This document shows positions 61,529-64,000 of a DNA stretch of 64,000 bases, piece by piece. Position numbers and translations under genes: made by a program. The notes beneath the pieces were generated by a model, which did not search any database, was not told the origin of the DNA, and saw only the letters and a program-made list of their open reading frames with translations. Numbering within the stretch: the first letter of the stretch is position 1; the number at the start of each line of letters is the position of its first letter. The stretch is from a bacterium. GTDB lineage: Bacteria > Myxococcota_A > Bradymonadia > UBA7976 > UBA1532. The DNA lies in NCBI GenBank assembly GCA_030426085.1, contig JAUHYW010000014.1, forward strand, positions 86,337-150,336. Direction: 5' to 3'.

Positions 61529-62920
61529 ATGCGCCTCGCTCCCATCCTCATCCTCGCGCCTCTGCTCACGCTGCCCGCCCACGGGGCGCCGGTCGATCGG
61601 GGGGGCGTCGCCCTGCCCGGCGACGGCCCGACGTGGTCGTTCCCGGTCTTCACCGACGGACACCTGCCGCAGCGGCTCTTCGTCGGCGGGCAGCGGGTGC
61701 GGGACATCGTGGTGCGCCGGTCGGGCGTCGTCACCTTCGACGACGGCGGCTTCGACATCGGCGCGCCGGGCCCGCTGGGCGAGGTGGCGATGGCCTCGCT
61801 CGTCGCGCCGTTCTGGAGCCCGCTGGCCACCGAGTGCCCCGACGGCGCGCTGCCGGGCGAGGTGCGGCGCACCGACACCGCCGAGGGGGTGCGCTTCGCC
61901 TGGCTCGACGCGGCGGCACCCGGCTGTGAGGGCGAGCGGGCGACGTTCAGCGTCGAGCTGTTCATCGAGGGCGATACGCTGCGGGCGGTGGAGCTGCGCT
62001 ACGAGGCGCTGCCGACCGAGACGCCGGCCGTCGAGCCCCGAGCCGGTCTGCGCTTCGGGCGGGGCGGGCAGGCGCCCACGGTGATGGAGCTGTTCCCCGA
62101 TCCGCCGGGCGGGGTGATGCGGGGGCGGGCGAAGTGGCTGCTGGAGGGCTCGAGCGACGGCGAGCCGGGGGCGTGGATCATCGAGGTGGACGCCGAGGGC
62201 GGGATCGTGGGCGACGTGGACCTGGACGGGTGGCGCAGCAGCGACAACTGCGAGCGGGACCACAACCCGTTGCAGGAGAACCTCGACGGCGATGTCTACG
62301 GGGACCTCTGCGACCCGGATACCGACGGAGACTTCCAGCTCGACGGGTTCGACAACTGCCCCCGGGTACCCAACCCGGGCCAGCAGGATCTCGACGCCGA
62401 CGGGCGGGGCGACGCCTGCGACCCGGACGACGACGGCGACGGCTGGCCCGATGGCCTCGACCGCTGCTGGTGGATCGCCGACGCGGCCAACCTCGACCTC
62501 GACCGGGACGGCCTGGGCGACGCCTGCGATCGGGACCCCGACGGCGACGACTGGCTCGTCGGCCGCTGGGGCCCCTGGCGCCCGGAGCGGTGCCCGTTCG
62601 TCTTCGACCCGCTGCGGGGTGACTTCGACGAGGACGGCATCGGCGACTGGTGTGACTTGCAGCCCGAGGTCGCTTGCCGGGCGGATTGCGACTGGCAGCG
62701 GGACAGCGACGGTGATCGGGTGAGCGACGTGGTCGATGTCTGTCCGACGGCGCCCGATCCCCAGCAGCGCGACCGGGACGGGGACGGCGTCGGCGATCGC
62801 TGCGACCCGGACGTCGACGGGGATGGGGTCATGGACATCTACCAGCTCTGCCGCCCGGGCGCTTGCCCGCTGGGCGGCGGCGTCGACCTCGACGGGCCGC
62901 TGCCGATAGGGTGGCCGTGA
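61529..62920 (+). CDS. secreted protein with thrombospondin type 3 repeats
   Basis: 463 residues. A cleavable signal at 1-19 (LAPILILAPLLTLPAHGA) with no lipobox. Residues 20-230 are a beta-rich domain (VVRRSGVVTFDDGGFDIGAP, MASLVAPFWSPL) like the NIDO-type N-terminal domains of secreted myxobacterial proteins. From about 235 to the end run thrombospondin-3 calcium-binding repeats (DNCPRVPNPGQQDLDADGRG, DACDPDDDGDG). AAAGG precedes the ATG by about 8 bases. Its stop overlaps the ATG of the next, related gene. Confidence 0.85.
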   Translation: MRLAPILILAPLLTLPAHGAPVDRGGVALPGDGPTWSFPVFTDGHLPQRLFVGGQRVRDIVVRRSGVVTFDDGGFDIGAPGPLGEVAMASLVAPFWSPLATECPDGALPGEVRRTDTAEGVRFAWLDAAAPGCEGERATFSVELFIEGDTLRAVELRYEALPTETPAVEPRAGLRFGRGGQAPTVMELFPDPPGGVMRGRAKWLLEGSSDGEPGAWIIEVDAEGGIVGDVDLDGWRSSDNCERDHNPLQENLDGDVYGDLCDPDTDGDFQLDGFDNCPRVPNPGQQDLDADGRGDACDPDDDGDGWPDGLDRCWWIADAANLDLDRDGLGDACDRDPDGDDWLVGRWGPWRPERCPFVFDPLRGDFDEDGIGDWCDLQPEVACRADCDWQRDSDGDRVSDVVDVCPTAPDPQQRDRDGDGVGDRCDPDVDGDGVMDIYQLCRPGACPLGGGVDLDGPLPIGWP

Positions 62921-64000
62921 TGCGCCGTCGACTGTTCTTGCTGCCGCTCGTCTTCGTCGCCTGGAGCCTCGGCGGCGCCCCGGTATTCGCCCAGCGCGGC
63001 GCGCCGCTGCTCGACGGCCTGGGTGGGCCATTCGGCGTCGGCGAGCCCCACGCCGGCCTCGTCTCGATCCCGCTGGCGCCGGCGCTGCCCGCGGGCATCC
63101 GGCTCTATACCGACCGGCGCGAAGAGACCGTGAAGGTCAACTGGCAGGGCAGCATCTCGTTCGGCTTCGGCGACGGCACGGCCGGGGAGCCGATCCCCTA
63201 TCCCCGGGATACCCGGGGCGCCGCGCGGCGGATCGTGGCGTTCCAGCACACCTCCGAGCTGACCCAGTGGGAGCTCGGCGAGCTCGACCCGCCCCCGCCG
63301 ACCTACGTCGGCCAGATCGCGGCTGGCGACGACGGCGCCCCGGGGCGCTTCGTGGCGACGTGGTATCAGGTCACTGACCGTCCGCCGGAGCCGGGCACGC
63401 TGCGCAACACCTGGCAGGTGGTCATCACCGGCCCCGACCCCGACGACTACGAGGTCGAGCTGCGCTACCACCGCTGCGAGTGGGCCCGGGGCCACCTCCG
63501 CGAAGCGGGCTCGGCGATGGGCTTCGACGCCGGCGAGGGCGCCGACGGCCGGGGCTGGATGTGGCCCGGATCCCTCACCGACGACGTCGTGCTGCTGTGC
63601 TTCCTCTCCAACGTGCGCGAGCGGGGCGTCTTCCGCTATCGGGTGATCGACGGCGTCCCCACCGGCTGCGGCCTCGGCCCCGATCCCCCGCCCGGGGCCG
63701 ACCGCTGCCACGACGACAACCACCTGCCCGGCGACGGCTGCTCGCCCGCGTGCTACGTCGAGCCCGACATCGACGGCGACGGCCGCTTCGAGGCCCCACA
63801 CCCGGACTCGGTCGATCCCCTCGGGTTCTACGACGACTGCACCGACCTCGACGACCCGCTGTGCAATGACGACTCCGACGGCGACGGCTTCGCCTCGCTC
63901 AATGACAACTGCCCCGATGACTTCAACCCCGAGCAGCGGGATTACGACGCCGACACCGTGGGCGACGCCTGCGACCCCGACGCCGACGACGACGTCCTGC
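62920..64000 (+). CDS. secreted NIDO-domain protein with TSP3 repeats (3' end outside window)
   Basis: At least 360 residues, open at the window end. The ATG overlaps the preceding stop (TGATG). A signal peptide covers residues 1-24 (FLLPLVFVAWSLGGAPVFAQ). A NIDO-like domain lies around 60-225 (RNTWQVVITGPDPDDYEVEL, RYHRCEW, AMGFDAGEG), then a myxobacterial Cys-rich phrase (CHDDNHLPGDGCSPACYVE), then thrombospondin-3 repeats beginning DNCPDDFNPEQRDYDAD. It resembles the upstream protein in architecture, so the two may be a duplicated, co-expressed pair of calcium-binding surface proteins. Confidence 0.8.
   Translation, partial: MRRRLFLLPLVFVAWSLGGAPVFAQRGAPLLDGLGGPFGVGEPHAGLVSIPLAPALPAGIRLYTDRREETVKVNWQGSISFGFGDGTAGEPIPYPRDTRGAARRIVAFQHTSELTQWELGELDPPPPTYVGQIAAGDDGAPGRFVATWYQVTDRPPEPGTLRNTWQVVITGPDPDDYEVELRYHRCEWARGHLREAGSAMGFDAGEGADGRGWMWPGSLTDDVVLLCFLSNVRERGVFRYRVIDGVPTGCGLGPDPPPGADRCHDDNHLPGDGCSPACYVEPDIDGDGRFEAPHPDSVDPLGFYDDCTDLDDPLCNDDSDGDGFASLNDNCPDDFNPEQRDYDADTVGDACDPDADDDVL

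Noticed and set aside
60194..63031. Very long minus-strand open frame (about 945 codons)
   Set aside because: It runs through the frame-shifting repeat array and antisense to the TSP3 protein; its product is low-complexity Arg/Pro/Gly typical of shadow frames in high-GC DNA.

Overview
The window is high-GC bacterial DNA, mostly protein-coding on both strands, with many GTG and some TTG starts. The content points to a predatory or social deltaproteobacterium-type organism (phylum Myxococcota; genus not determinable). It holds many cysteine-rich or Asp/Pro/Ala-rich lipoproteins, Gly-Glu repeat linkers, MopE-like and thrombospondin-3 Asp-rich repeats, a MYXO-CTERM protease, three Ser/Thr protein kinases, a PilZ protein and a sigma-54 activator. 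I saw no rRNA, tRNA, CRISPR array, transposase or phage gene.

Layout. 0-8.6 kb: surface lipoproteins, including a tandem pair of large Cys-rich paralogues. 8.6-14.6 kb: a membrane protein, the HrpB helicase, an alpha/alpha-toroid protein and a sigma-54 regulator with its own -24/-12 promoter. 14.9-19.6 kb: a lipoprotein, a DUF3565-DUF1971 fusion, a TPR protein, a SET protein and a degenerate shikimate kinase. 19.7-21.6 kb: a Ser/Thr kinase of visibly lower GC. 22.1-24.8 kb: three overlapping genes (APH-type kinase, DUF6285, acyl-CoA dehydrogenase) resembling the lvaABC route for 4-hydroxyacyl-CoA. 24.8-36.2 kb: GST, lipoproteins, a 1140-residue PilZ protein, a YfbK-like protein, a histidine kinase/response regulator pair and a MenH-like hydrolase. 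36.2-45.4 kb: trypsin-like protease and response regulator, a kinase/PEGA-barrel/lipoprotein operon, a divergent EAD-like/FGE-like protein and an M15-type peptidase. 45.7-52.9 kb: an AhpD-like protein with an ECF41 sigma factor, a kinase-STAND-TPR giant, an RCK channel-like protein and Tam. 52.9-64 kb: large lipoproteins, a 1.4-kb gene-free stretch of tandem repeats, then two Asp-rich repeat proteins, the last cut by the window end.

How genes work together. Several sets have 1-4 base stop/start overlaps and are probably co-translated: lvaABC-like; YfbK-like/HK/RR; STK/PEGA-barrel/lipoprotein; AhpD-like/ECF41; SET/lipoprotein; TSP3/NIDO proteins. Motifs resembling the ECF41 promoter (TGTCACA and CGTC) lie before the AhpD-ECF41 operon and before the downstream giant kinase, suggesting one stress regulon. 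Many other genes have TTGACN-like -35 boxes 17-18 bases before weak -10 boxes.

Strongest candidates for something new: the ECF41-kinase-STAND locus, the EAD-TM-FGE protein beside a kinase operon, and the 43/85-bp hairpin-rich minisatellite at 60.3-61.2 kb.
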